Origin: Microbacterium indicum DSM 19969
GTDB taxonomy: Bacteria > Actinomycetota > Actinomycetes > Actinomycetales > Microbacteriaceae
Direction: 5' to 3'
NCBI RefSeq assembly: GCF_000422385.1
Contig: NZ_AULR01000003.1
Location: forward strand, 62,001-126,000
DNA: 64,000 nt
A model generated the notes under the pieces. It searched no databases. It had not been told where the DNA came from and was given only the letters and a program-made list of their open reading frames with translations. The position numbers and the translations under genes are program-made. The stretch's first letter is position 1. Each line of letters opens with the position of its first letter. This document shows, in pieces, positions 8,453-17,338 of this stretch.

Positions 8453-9790
8453 GTGCCCGCGCAACGCGTTCTCTGGATCGCCATCCTCGCGTCGTTCTGC
8501 GCGTTCCTCGACGGGACGATCGTCAACGTCGCCCTCCCGGCGATCGACCGCGGCCTGGGCGGCGGGCTCGCGACGCAGCAGTGGGTCGTCGACGGCTACC
8601 TCATCACGCTCGGCGCGCTGATCCTCGTCGCCGGCTCGATCAGCGACGCGTTCGGGCGCACGCTCGTGCTGCGGATCGGCCTCATCGGGTTCGGCCTCTC
8701 GTCGCTCGGCGTCGCGCTCGCTCCCGAGCCGATCACCCTCGTCGTCGCGCGCCTCGTGCAGGGCGCGGCGGGCGCCTTCCTCGTGCCGAGCTCGCTCGCC
8801 CTCATCACCTCGGCCTTCTCGGGCGCGGCGCAGGCGAAGGCGATCGGAACGTGGACGGCCTTCACGACGGGCGCGCAGATCGCGGGCCCGCTGATCGGCG
8901 GCCTCCTCGTCGACCTCGCGAGCTGGCGCCTCGCGTTCCTCATCAACGTGATCCCCGTGGCCGTCACCCTCGTCCTGCTGCGCGGGGTCGCGGATCCGCC
9001 CCGCCGGCCCGGCGCGCGCGTCGACCTCGTCAGCGCGTCGCTGTGCGTCGTGGGGTTCGGATCCCTCGTCTTCGGCCTCATCGAGCAGCCGCGGCTCGGC
9101 TGGGGGCACCCCGCGATCCCCGTCACGCTCGTGGTCGGCGCCGCGCTCTTCGCCCTCTTCCTCCGGCGCCAGCACACCGCGGCCGAGCCGATGCTGCCGC
9201 TGTCGCTGTTCCGGGTGCGCAACTTCGGCGTGGGCAACATCGCGACGGCGTTCATCTACGCGGCGCTCGCGCTCAACGGCTTCGTCGTCGCGATCTACCT
9301 GCAGCAGGGAGCGGGCCTCTCGGCGACGCTCGCGGGCCTCGCGAGCCTGCCGGTGACGATCCTCATGATCCTGCTCTCGTCGCGCGTCGGCGCGCTCGCG
9401 GGCCGCTTCGGGCCGCGGATCTTCATGACGGCCGGCCCGGTCCTCATGGCGATCGGCTCGCTCATGCTGCTCGCGGTCTCGCCCGACTTCTCGTACTGGC
9501 GGCAGGTGCTGCCGGCGATGACGGTGTTCGGGCTCGGCCTGTCGATCATGGTGTCGCCGCTGACGTCGGCGATCCTCGGCGCGATCGAGCCCGCGCGGAG
9601 CGGCATCGCGAGCGCCGCGAACAACGCGATCTCGCGCGTCGCGGGGCTGCTCGCGACGGCGGCGATCGGCGGCATCGTCGGCTCGACGCTCGACCTCGAC
9701 GGCTTCCGCCGCTCGGCGATCGTCGTCGCGGCGCTGATGGCGGCGGGCGGCGTCGTGTCGTGGATCGGGATCCGCAGCCCGCGGGCGTGA
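8453..9790 (+). CDS. MFS transporter, drug:H+ antiporter DHA2-like
   Basis: 445 residues with 12 or more hydrophobic segments. The first helix has FCAFLDGTIVNVALPAI, the DHA2 signature around the D-x-T-I-V-N-V motif, and the loop-2 motif is ISDAFGRT. Substrate cannot be predicted; homologues export drugs or small metabolites. GTG start at 8453 lies 6 bases after TACCGT (8441-8446), again a leaderless arrangement. It is in the same direction as the upstream LuxR-type gene, 48 bases away, but with its own -10 element. Confidence 0.87.
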   Translation: MPAQRVLWIAILASFCAFLDGTIVNVALPAIDRGLGGGLATQQWVVDGYLITLGALILVAGSISDAFGRTLVLRIGLIGFGLSSLGVALAPEPITLVVARLVQGAAGAFLVPSSLALITSAFSGAAQAKAIGTWTAFTTGAQIAGPLIGGLLVDLASWRLAFLINVIPVAVTLVLLRGVADPPRRPGARVDLVSASLCVVGFGSLVFGLIEQPRLGWGHPAIPVTLVVGAALFALFLRRQHTAAEPMLPLSLFRVRNFGVGNIATAFIYAALALNGFVVAIYLQQGAGLSATLAGLASLPVTILMILLSSRVGALAGRFGPRIFMTAGPVLMAIGSLMLLAVSPDFSYWRQVLPAMTVFGLGLSIMVSPLTSAILGAIEPARSGIASAANNAISRVAGLLATAAIGGIVGSTLDLDGFRRSAIVVAALMAAGGVVSWIGIRSPRA

Positions 9791-9805
9791 CGCGGGCGCC
9801 CGGAT

Positions 9806-9873
9806 CCGCGTTCGGATGACGCCCCGGCACCTTCGATCGGAAACGAACATGCCCCGGCGTCATATGAACGCGG
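9806..9873. terminator. Long imperfect inverted repeat after the MFS gene
   Basis: A 24-base arm at 9806-9829 (begins CCGCGTTCGGATGACG) pairs with 9850-9873 with a few mismatches around a 20-base loop. It lies 15 bases after the transporter stop and before the leaderless promoter of the next gene, so a terminator is the simplest reading. Confidence 0.5.
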
Positions 9874-9922
9874 AAGGCGGCGTCCGGATGACGCGAACGG
9901 CTGGGGCCGATAGCGTCGAAGG

Positions 9923-11737
9923 GTGTCAGAGCAGACCCCCGACCTCCGAAGCTTCGACCTCGCGGCCGTCGCGGCCGGCGTGCCGTACCGGCCGATCCCG
10001 CGGGCGGGCGACGACCTCTGGGCGCAGCGCGACGGCGCGAGCGCGGACGGCGTCGTCGCGGCGGCGGCCGAGGCAGCGCTCGAGGCGACCCCCGCGCTGA
10101 CCCGCGAGCAGTGGGCCGCGTTCGTCGACGACGGCACCCGCACGACCTTCGAGACGCCCTACTTCGAGCGCCGCCGCCGCGTGACGCTCTTCGCCCTCGC
10201 GGCGGCGCTCCGGCCCGACGACGCGGGGCTGCGCGCCTCGCTCAAGGTCGAGCTCGGCGCGATCCTCGCCGAGGACAGCTGGTGCCTGCCCGCGCACTAC
10301 CGCCTGCCGGACGGCGAGCTCATGCCCGAGCCCGACCCCCGCGTCCCCGTGCTCGACCTCTTCGCGGCCGAGACGGCCGGCACGCTCGCCTGGATCGCCT
10401 CGGTCCACGGCGACGACGGGCGGATCGTGCGCGAGATCGAGCGCCGCGTGCTCGAGCCCTTCGAGCGCGACGGCCGCCGCTACGGGTGGTTCGGCCAGGC
10501 CGCGAACTGGAACCCGTGGATCGTCTCGAACGTCCTCACGGCGCTGCTCCTCACCGAGCCCGAGGACGCGACCCGGATCCCCGCCCGCCTCGACCTCGCG
10601 GCCGAGAGCCTGCAGAGCTACGCCGACGGCGTGCCCCGCGACGGCGGATCGCAGGAGGGCGTCATGTACTGGTGGCAGTCGGGGGCCCGCTTCTTCGAGG
10701 CGATCGAGCTCCTGGGCCTCGGCGACCCCGACTCGGCCGTGCGGGCGTTCCTCGCGCCGCTCCTCGGAGCGACGGCGTCGTACCCGCTCGCGGTCGCGCT
10801 TGGCGACGGGCGCTGGAACGCGACCTTCGCCGACGGCAAGGCCCGGATCACGGCCGGCGCGGGCTTCGTGCACGACCACGTCTCGCCCGAGCTGCTGCAC
10901 CGCTTCGCGACGCTCACGGCGCAGCCCGAGGTCGCGGAGTACGCGCGGGCTATGCGCGGATCCGGCCCCGCGACGCCCACGCCGCTGCCGCTCGGCCGCG
11001 CCGTCCGGTCGCTCTTCGACGACGCGTGGAACGCCCTCGATCCGCGACCCGGCGCCGTGACGTTCTCCGCGCGGTGGCTGCCCGACACGGGCGTCTTCTC
11101 GGCGACGAACGACGGCGTCCGCGTCGTCGCGAAGGGCGGGCACAACGGCGAGCCGCACAACCACCTCGACGTCGGCACCTTCGTCGTCGCCGTCGCGGGG
11201 GAGCCCGTCGTCGTCGACATCGGCGCGGGGCAGTACACCGCCGCGAGCTTCTCCGAGCGCCGCTACGAGCAGTGGTTCACGCGCTCGGAGTTCCACGGCG
11301 TCCCGATCGTCGCGGGCGAGCAGCAGGGCGTCGGCGCCGAGTTCGCGGCGGCCGACGAGCGCGGCAACACGGGCGACTCGTGGCGCTTCTCGCTCGACAT
11401 CGCGGGCGCCTACCCGGCGGGCGCGGTCGCGACGTGGGTCCGCACGATCGAGCCCGTCCCGGGCGGGATCGCGGTGACCGATGCGTGGGCGGGCGCCGAC
11501 GCCGAGCTCGTGCTCATGCTCCCGCGCGAGCCCGTGCGGCGCGACGACGGATCTCTCGGCCTCGTCGGCGTCGACTCGGGCGAGGTGCGGGCGGCGCTCG
11601 CGACGGGCGCGGAGGCCTCGTGGGAGCGGATCCCGACCGACGACCCCTCGCTCGCGGCGGCGTGGGGCGAGGCGGTCTTCCGACTGCGCCTCGCCCCTCC
11701 CGTCCCCGGGAACCGGATCGAGATCCGGGCTATTTGA
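9923..11737 (+). CDS. Heparinase II/III-like polysaccharide lyase-family protein (first of two)
   Basis: 604 residues. The N-terminal half is an alpha/alpha-toroid of helices with AANWNPWIVSNVLTALLL and SQEGVMYWWQSGARFFE. The C-terminal half is beta-rich and carries the family hallmark KGGHNGEPHNHLDVGTF (about residue 400), whose histidines and Asn are expected at the active or metal site. Family enzymes cleave uronic-acid glycosidic bonds by beta-elimination. No signal peptide is visible, so it should act on imported oligosaccharides in the cytosol. GTG start with TAGCGT 6 bases before. Its stop overlaps by 8 bases the end of the convergent permease gene. Exact substrate unknown. Confidence 0.85.
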   Translation: MSEQTPDLRSFDLAAVAAGVPYRPIPRAGDDLWAQRDGASADGVVAAAAEAALEATPALTREQWAAFVDDGTRTTFETPYFERRRRVTLFALAAALRPDDAGLRASLKVELGAILAEDSWCLPAHYRLPDGELMPEPDPRVPVLDLFAAETAGTLAWIASVHGDDGRIVREIERRVLEPFERDGRRYGWFGQAANWNPWIVSNVLTALLLTEPEDATRIPARLDLAAESLQSYADGVPRDGGSQEGVMYWWQSGARFFEAIELLGLGDPDSAVRAFLAPLLGATASYPLAVALGDGRWNATFADGKARITAGAGFVHDHVSPELLHRFATLTAQPEVAEYARAMRGSGPATPTPLPLGRAVRSLFDDAWNALDPRPGAVTFSARWLPDTGVFSATNDGVRVVAKGGHNGEPHNHLDVGTFVVAVAGEPVVVDIGAGQYTAASFSERRYEQWFTRSEFHGVPIVAGEQQGVGAEFAAADERGNTGDSWRFSLDIAGAYPAGAVATWVRTIEPVPGGIAVTDAWAGADAELVLMLPREPVRRDDGSLGLVGVDSGEVRAALATGAEASWERIPTDDPSLAAAWGEAVFRLRLAPPVPGNRIEIRAI

Positions 11738-12629
11738 TCCCCGAGGTCGCGAAGCCCGCGACGTAGCTGCGCTGCGCGAACAGGAACACGACGACCATCG
11801 GGACGACGTAGAGGATCGCCGCGGCCGCGATGAGGTTGTTGAGCGGGAATCCCTGGTCGTTGACGTATCCCGACGCGAGCGCGACGGCGAGCGTCGTGTT
11901 GTCGTAGTTGAGCAGCAGGTTCGGGGTGATGAAGTCGCCCCACACGCCCGTGAACGAGAGCACGAAGACCGTCACGATTATCGGCTTCGACACCGGCAGG
12001 AAGATCCGCATGAAGGTGCCGAACCGCGAGCAGCCGTCGAGCGTGGCCGCCTCCTCGAGCTCACGCGGCAGGCCCGCGAAGAACTGGCGGTAGAGGAAGA
12101 TCATGTACGGCGATCCCGAGATGCCCCACAGCACCCACGGCCAGTAGGTCCCGACGAGCCCGATCTGCGAGAACATCAGGTAGGTCGGGATGAGCGTCAC
12201 GATCCCGGGCACGAGCATCATCGAGATCAGCACGCCGAACATGAACTTCTTGCCCGGCCCGCGCAGGCGCGCGAAGCCGTAGCCGACGAGCGCCGAGAAG
12301 AACGTCGAGAGCACGCCCGAGATCGTCGCGAGGAAGAACGAGTTCACGGCGTAGATCGCGAAGGGCTCCTCCGTGAACGCGCTGACGAAGTTGCTCCACG
12401 CGGCGGGGATCGGCAGCCACACGAAGTCGCCGCTCGAGAGCTGATCCGCCGACTTCAGCGACGTGATGATCAGCAGCAGGACGGGCAGCAGCAGGACGAC
12501 CGAGATGATCGTCAGGACGATGAAGAGGCCGGGGCGCGCCTTCAGGCGCTCGCGGATCCGCTTCGGGGCCCCGGCCGTGACGATCGTCTCGGTCTCGGAT
12601 CCCATGGTCCTGTTGTCGGTGATGGTCAT
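11730..12629 (-). CDS. Sugar ABC transporter permease, MalG/UgpE type
   Basis: 299 residues, six predicted membrane helices after a charged N-terminal tail. The EAA loop that contacts the ATPase is present as LEEAATLDGCSRFGTFMRI, followed by FLPVSKP. It is the second permease of the locus. ATG at 12629 overlaps the stop of the first permease (ATGA). The 3' end overlaps the convergent heparinase-like gene by 8 bases. Confidence 0.93.
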   Translation of the reverse strand: MTITDNRTMGSETETIVTAGAPKRIRERLKARPGLFIVLTIISVVLLLPVLLLIITSLKSADQLSSGDFVWLPIPAAWSNFVSAFTEEPFAIYAVNSFFLATISGVLSTFFSALVGYGFARLRGPGKKFMFGVLISMMLVPGIVTLIPTYLMFSQIGLVGTYWPWVLWGISGSPYMIFLYRQFFAGLPRELEEAATLDGCSRFGTFMRIFLPVSKPIIVTVFVLSFTGVWGDFITPNLLLNYDNTTLAVALASGYVNDQGFPLNNLIAAAAILYVVPMVVVFLFAQRSYVAGFATSGIK

Positions 12630-13621
12630 CGCCCCTCCTCGGACGGATCGACCGCGTAGAACACCGTGCGCCCGCCGATGCGGAACGTCAGGACGGTGAC
12701 GACGAGGATGGCCAGGAAGAACAGCCAGAGCATGGCCGAAGCGGGGCCGTACTGCGAGAACGCGAAGTACTTCGCGTAGACGTCGATCATGTAGATCTGG
12801 TTGGCCTCGGGAACGGCCGTGATCGCGGCGGCGCCCGCCGCGGGCGAGAGCAGCAGCGCCGGGACGAAGGTCTGCAGCGCGCCGATTGTCGCTGTGATCG
12901 TCTGGAACAGCATGACGGGCGAGATCGACGGGAGCGTCACGTTCCAGAAGCGCTGGAGCGGGTTCGCGCCGTCGAGCGTCGCGGCCTCGAGCAGCTCCTG
13001 TGACACGTCCTGCAGCGCCGCGAGGTTGATGATCACGCCGCCGCCGATGCCCCAGAGCATGACGCAGATCAGCACGCCGAACACGGCGTCGCCGTTGAAC
13101 CAGTCGACGGCGTCGAGCCCGAGGAAGCCGAGGAAGGCGTTGAGCGCGCCCGTGTCGCGGTCGAAGATCAGCTTCCACGTCAGGGTCGCGGCGACGGGCG
13201 GCACGATCGCCGGCAGGTAGATGAACACGCGGAACCACGTGCGGCCGCGCACCTTCTGGTTCAGCAGGATCGCGAGCAGGAGGCTCCCGACGATCGTGAT
13301 CGGGACGACGACGAGCGCGAGGAGGCCCGTGCGGCCGAGGCTCGCCCAGGTGTCGGGATCCGTCAGCACGTCGGCGTAGTTCGCGAGCCCGACCCAGCTG
13401 AACGAGGGCGAGATCCCGTCCCAGTTCGTCATGCTGATCGCGAACGCGTAGATCAGCGGGAACAGGGTCAGAAGCACGGTGCCGGCGAGCCACGGCGAGA
13501 TGAAGCCGTAGAACGCGCGGCCCTCCGCGCGGCGGGCCCGCGACGGGCGCGCCTTCGGGCGGGATCCGGGCGGCGGGGCCGTGACCTCGCGGGTCGTCGG
13601 CTCGGATGTCAGAACGGTCAT
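12626..13621 (-). CDS. Sugar ABC transporter permease, MalF/UgpA type
   Basis: 331 residues. A Pro/Arg-rich tail precedes the first helix at GFISPWLAGTVLLTLFP, then SWVGLANYADVLTDPDTW, the typical periplasmic loop, and the EAA loop LLEAATLDGANPLQRFWNV with TLPSISP. ATG at 13621 lies 5 bases past the binding-protein stop. With its partner permease and the lipoprotein it makes a complete importer apart from the ATPase. Confidence 0.93.
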   Translation of the reverse strand: MTVLTSEPTTREVTAPPPGSRPKARPSRARRAEGRAFYGFISPWLAGTVLLTLFPLIYAFAISMTNWDGISPSFSWVGLANYADVLTDPDTWASLGRTGLLALVVVPITIVGSLLLAILLNQKVRGRTWFRVFIYLPAIVPPVAATLTWKLIFDRDTGALNAFLGFLGLDAVDWFNGDAVFGVLICVMLWGIGGGVIINLAALQDVSQELLEAATLDGANPLQRFWNVTLPSISPVMLFQTITATIGALQTFVPALLLSPAAGAAAITAVPEANQIYMIDVYAKYFAFSQYGPASAMLWLFFLAILVVTVLTFRIGGRTVFYAVDPSEEGR

Positions 13622-13626
13622 GCGGG

Positions 13627-14961
13627 TCACATCCCCACGAGAGAGACGCCGTTCGCGAGAAGCGCGTTCACCGACGTCGTGGTCGAGTCGGCCCACTGGC
13701 CGATGGTCATGTCTCCGCGCACGACGCGGCCGAACTTGTCGGAGAGCGTCGCGTCGATCGCGGTGGGATCGATGAAGGGCGAGGACGGGATCGCCTGCAG
13801 ATACTGCAGCTCGTTCATCTGCGTCTCGTACGCCTGCTTCTGGAGATCCGTCTCCTGCGGCAGGCGCCCGTAGAGGCTGTCGATCGGCGGGATCCCGCCG
13901 CCCGTCGTCGCGCGCCGCTCGGCGGGCTCGCCGCCGCAGAACCACTCGATGAACTGCCACGCCTCGTCCTTCATGCGCGAGTTCTCGGCGATCCAGAAGC
14001 CCGTCGCGGCGCGGGTGGGGCTGATCCGGGTGTCGCCCATCGTCGGCGCGGGCACGAGCTGCGCGTACTGCGACACCTCGTCGTCCGGGGTGATCGTCCC
14101 GGTCATCCAGTACCCGGCGCCGTCCATCGCGAGGCGCTGCGCCTGGAACGCGGGCCAGTCCCACCCCTCGGGGCTGACGTCGACGAGCGTGTATCCGACC
14201 CTCTCGCTCGCGACGTCGACGAACCACTGCATGGCGCGCTGCGCCTCGGGCGACGTGAAGTCGATCTTCGAGAGGTCGTCGTTGTAGATCGTGCCGCCCA
14301 TCGTCGCGACCATCTGCGAGATCGAGGCGACGGACGGGGTCGTGTTGAACAGCCCGTACTGGGTCACGCGGCCGCCCTCGCGCGAGGTCATCGCCGTGCC
14401 GTACTCGAGCAGCTGGTCGTAGGTGAGGGGCCGATCGGCCGTCGGGACGGCGAGCCCCGCCTCGTCGAACATGCGGGTGTTGATCCAGTACATGAAGTCC
14501 TGCGACCAGTCCTTCGTCATGCCGTAGTGCGGGCCCTGGCCCTGCACGGATCCGTCCCACCGCCACACGTCGTTGACGACCGCGAGGTCGTCGAGCGCGA
14601 CGAGGCTCGACTGGCGCATGTAGTCGTCGAGCGGGTGCGAGAGGCCGCGGGCGGCGTAGTACGCCGACTGCGAGGCGCCCGTCGCGCGCACGACGTCGGG
14701 CGGGTTGCCCGCCGCGATCATCGAGTTGAGGCGGACCTGGTCGAAGTTGATGAACGACAGGCCGATGTCGGGGTGCGACTGCTCCCAGGCGGCGAGCAGC
14801 TCGTCGGTGACCTCGCTCGACACCGTCATGACCGTGATGGTCTTGGCCTTGCCGCTGAACGAGTTGGTCGAACAGCCGGTGAGGGCGAGCGCCGACAGCC
14901 CGGCGGTCGCGAGCATCCCGCCGAGGAAGGCCCGGCGGGAGAAGGGCGCGGGTGCGCGCAT
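13627..14961 (-). CDS. Sugar-binding lipoprotein with Tat-type signal
   Basis: 444 residues, extracellular solute-binding family 1. The signal has a twin-arginine motif FSRRAFLGG and a lipobox ALTGC (Cys at about residue 30), so it is probably folded before export and then lipidated. The ATG at 14961 is chosen over an upstream in-frame ATG because GGAGGT lies 7 bases before it. First gene of the importer operon, divergent from the DeoR-LacI regulator. The divergent gap holds copies of that regulator's likely operator. Ligand likely an oligosaccharide given the neighbouring lyase-like genes. Confidence 0.92.
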   Translation of the reverse strand: MRAPAPFSRRAFLGGMLATAGLSALALTGCSTNSFSGKAKTITVMTVSSEVTDELLAAWEQSHPDIGLSFINFDQVRLNSMIAAGNPPDVVRATGASQSAYYAARGLSHPLDDYMRQSSLVALDDLAVVNDVWRWDGSVQGQGPHYGMTKDWSQDFMYWINTRMFDEAGLAVPTADRPLTYDQLLEYGTAMTSREGGRVTQYGLFNTTPSVASISQMVATMGGTIYNDDLSKIDFTSPEAQRAMQWFVDVASERVGYTLVDVSPEGWDWPAFQAQRLAMDGAGYWMTGTITPDDEVSQYAQLVPAPTMGDTRISPTRAATGFWIAENSRMKDEAWQFIEWFCGGEPAERRATTGGGIPPIDSLYGRLPQETDLQKQAYETQMNELQYLQAIPSSPFIDPTAIDATLSDKFGRVVRGDMTIGQWADSTTTSVNALLANGVSLVGM

Positions 14962-15073
14962 GAACGTACCTCCATCGCTACGTGCGTCCGCCGCCGTCGT
15001 CGGCGCCGGAACGCCCCTCATCCTGGGAGCGCGGTCGATGTAGGGTCAAGACCCGATATTCACTCGATCAGAA

Positions 15074-15093
15074 ATCGAACATGGAGGTTCGAT
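15074..15093. promoter_or_regulatory. Inverted repeat at the start of the DeoR-LacI regulator gene
   Basis: ATCGAAC (15074-15080) and GTTCGAT (15087-15093) form a perfect inverted repeat around 6 bases that include the ribosome site; its right arm reaches the start codon. The reverse complement of the left arm extends to ATGTTCGA-type sequence also found downstream of the gene. It is a candidate autoregulatory operator, also placed to control the divergent importer. Confidence 0.55.
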
Positions 15094-16213
15094 GGATCTG
15101 ACGCAGCGGCAGGAGAGGATCCTGTCCGAGCTCAAGCTGCACGGGAGCCTGTCGGCGACCGACTTCGCGGACCGCATGGGGATCTCGGCGATGACGGTGC
15201 GCCGCGACCTCGGCGAGCTCGCCGAGCGCGGGATGCTCCGGCGGGTGCACGGCGGCGCCGTCCCCGTCGACGAGCCCCAGCGCCCCGAGCGCGCCGACGT
15301 CACGGCGTCGGGCCACCGCCCGCCCCCGCGCTCGTCGGCGGGCCCCGTCCCGGTCGCGAACGAACCCCTGTTCACGTTCGGATTCGTCGTCCCGGATCCC
15401 GGGTACTACTTCCCGGCGATCGTCGACGGCGCCGTCGAGCGCGTGCAGTCGCTCGGCGGGCGCCTCGTGCTCGGGATCAGCGACTACGACGCCGGGCGCG
15501 AGCGCTTCCAGGTGCAGCGGCTCATCGACCGCGGGGTCGACGGGCTGCTCGTGACGTCGGCGACGAACGAGGAGTTCGAGACCTTCGGGATGCTGATCGA
15601 CTCGCCCGTGCCGGTCGTCGTCGTGGAGCGCTCGCTCGACGACGCGATCCACGCGGGCGCCCTCGACCTCGTGCGCACCGACCACGCGGCGGGGGCCGTC
15701 GTCGCGATCCGGCTGTTCGCCGAGCTCGGGCACACGCACGTCGGCATGGTGACCTTCGCGACCCCGACGATGCCGCACCTGCGCACGGGCTTCGACCGCG
15801 CGGTCCGCGGGCTGGGGCTCGCGTGCGGCGCCGAGGCGGTCGCGCAGATCGACCACCGGCGGGGGATCCGCGAGCAGAGCACGGCGTACCTCGAGCGGGC
15901 CGTCGCGGCGGGGGTGACGGCGGTCTTCGTGCACTCGGATCGCTACGCCGTCGAGTTCGTCGAGGCGGCGCTCGCGATGGGGCTGTCGATCCCGGGGGAT
16001 CTCTCGGTCGTCGCGTACGACGACGAGGTGGCGGCGCTCGCCGCGGTCCCGCTCACGGCCGTGAGCCCTCCCAAGCGCGACGTCGGGTGGGCGGCCGTCG
16101 GCATGCTCTTCGACCGCGTGTCGACGACGCCCGAGCGCGCCCTGACGTCGCGCCACCTCACGCTCCGCCCCAACCTCGTCTCGCGCCGGTCGACGGCGTC
16201 CCCGCGGTCGTGA
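15092..16213 (+). CDS. Hybrid regulator: DeoR-type HTH joined to LacI-type sugar-sensing domain
   Basis: 373 residues. Residues 1-57 are a DeoR winged helix: MDLTQRQERILSELK, MGISAMTVRRDLGEL and the family ending RRVHGGAVPV. After a Pro/Arg-rich linker the rest is a periplasmic-binding-protein-like LacI/GalR domain (TFGFVVPDPGYYFPAIVDGA, MLIDSPVPVVVVERSL, SVVAYDDE). Normal DeoR proteins have a sugar-phosphate isomerase-like sensor and normal LacI proteins have a different HTH, so this is a domain swap. GGAGG precedes the ATG at 15092. It sits between the divergent importer and the downstream catabolic genes and is very probably their regulator. Confidence 0.85.
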   Translation: MDLTQRQERILSELKLHGSLSATDFADRMGISAMTVRRDLGELAERGMLRRVHGGAVPVDEPQRPERADVTASGHRPPPRSSAGPVPVANEPLFTFGFVVPDPGYYFPAIVDGAVERVQSLGGRLVLGISDYDAGRERFQVQRLIDRGVDGLLVTSATNEEFETFGMLIDSPVPVVVVERSLDDAIHAGALDLVRTDHAAGAVVAIRLFAELGHTHVGMVTFATPTMPHLRTGFDRAVRGLGLACGAEAVAQIDHRRGIREQSTAYLERAVAAGVTAVFVHSDRYAVEFVEAALAMGLSIPGDLSVVAYDDEVAALAAVPLTAVSPPKRDVGWAAVGMLFDRVSTTPERALTSRHLTLRPNLVSRRSTASPRS

Positions 16214-16251
16214 TGTTCGAGTGATGTTCGTTTGAACTGCGCGGCTTGACG
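16210..16251 (+). promoter_or_regulatory. Direct-repeat operator and -35 element before the catabolic operon
   Basis: GTGATGTTCG occurs twice with 11-base spacing (16210-16219 and 16221-16230), and the second copy runs into GTTC-N4-GAAC. A possible -35 TTGACG follows at 16246-16251; no convincing -10 was found. The shared core ATGTTCG also occurs, reversed, at the start of the regulator gene, so this is the likely binding site of the DeoR-LacI protein. About 60 bases remain to the dehydrogenase start. Confidence 0.55.
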
Positions 16252-16309
16252 CCGATTGCCGTCTTCGCCTTTCGTAGATCCCGCCGTCGGAGACGAAGGA
16301 GAAGCCGAC

Positions 16310-17338
16310 ATGCCGCACCCCGAGGACCCTGCGCGACGGGCCGTCGCGTTCCTCATGCCCGATCGCACGTTCGCGAGCGTGTTCGACGCGCCCGACGTCG
16401 CCCGGCTGATCGCCGAGCCGTCCCTCGAGCTGCTCTCGCCCGAGCCGCTCGATCCGCGCGACCTCGCCGACCGCGAGCTGCTCTCGCGCGCCGAGATCGT
16501 GATCACGGGGTGGGGGACGCCCGTCATCGAGGGCGAGATGCGGGGCGCCCTGCCGGCGCTCGCCGCCGTCTCGCACGCGGCCGGGACCGTGCGCCCCGTC
16601 GTGACCGACGCGCTCCTCGACGAGGGCGTCGCCGTCGCGTCTGCGGCAGGTGCCAACGCGGTGCCGGTCGCGGAGTTCGCGTTCGCGATGGTCGTGCTCG
16701 CGGCCAAGCGCGTGCTGTGGGCCGAGGAGGGGTACCGCGCGAGCGGCCGTCAGCCCGACGCGCGCGCCGCCTGGCCGTGGATCGGATCCCACGGGATCCG
16801 CGTCGGCGTCGTCGGCGCCTCGCACGTGGGCCAGCTCGTGATCGAGCGGCTCGGCTCGCTCGACGTCGAGGTCGTGGTCTCGGACCCGACGCTCGACGCG
16901 GACCAGCGCCGCGCGCTCGGCGCGGAGGTCGTCCCCCTCGAGGAGCTCGTCGCGACGAGCGACGTCGTCACGCTGCACGCCCCGTCGCTGCCGTCGACGC
17001 GGGGCATGATCGGGCGCGAGGCCATCGCGAGCATGAAGCCCGGCGCGGCGCTCATCAACACGGCCCGCGGCGAGCTCGTCGACGAGGAGGCGCTCGCCGA
17101 CCGCCTCGAGGCGGGCGACATCGCGGCGTTCCTCGACGTCACGGCGCGCGAGCCGCTCCCCGCGGGCGACCGGCTCTGGTCCGCCCCCAACACCCTCCTG
17201 ACGCCGCACCTCGCGGGATCCGTCGGGAACGAGAACGGCCGCCTCGCGGCCCACGCCGTCGACGAGGCGATCCGCTTCGCCCGGACCGGCGCGTTCGCCG
17301 ACGCGATCACGCCGCGGCGGATGGCCGTCATCGCGTGA
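16310..17338 (+). CDS. D-isomer-specific 2-hydroxyacid dehydrogenase
   Basis: 342 residues. NAD-binding Rossmann motif VGVVGASHVGQ (about residue 165), catalytic Arg in NTARGELVDEEAL, an acidic partner about 30 residues later and the catalytic His in LLTPHLAGSVGNENG. It should interconvert a 2-hydroxy acid and a 2-keto acid; in this locus it could act on a sugar-acid product. ATG at 16310 is preceded by AAGGAGA; an earlier in-frame start would include promoter DNA. Its stop overlaps the GTG of the next gene (GTGA), so the three genes to 21089 form one operon. Confidence 0.88.
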   Translation: MPHPEDPARRAVAFLMPDRTFASVFDAPDVARLIAEPSLELLSPEPLDPRDLADRELLSRAEIVITGWGTPVIEGEMRGALPALAAVSHAAGTVRPVVTDALLDEGVAVASAAGANAVPVAEFAFAMVVLAAKRVLWAEEGYRASGRQPDARAAWPWIGSHGIRVGVVGASHVGQLVIERLGSLDVEVVVSDPTLDADQRRALGAEVVPLEELVATSDVVTLHAPSLPSTRGMIGREAIASMKPGAALINTARGELVDEEALADRLEAGDIAAFLDVTAREPLPAGDRLWSAPNTLLTPHLAGSVGNENGRLAAHAVDEAIRFARTGAFADAITPRRMAVIA

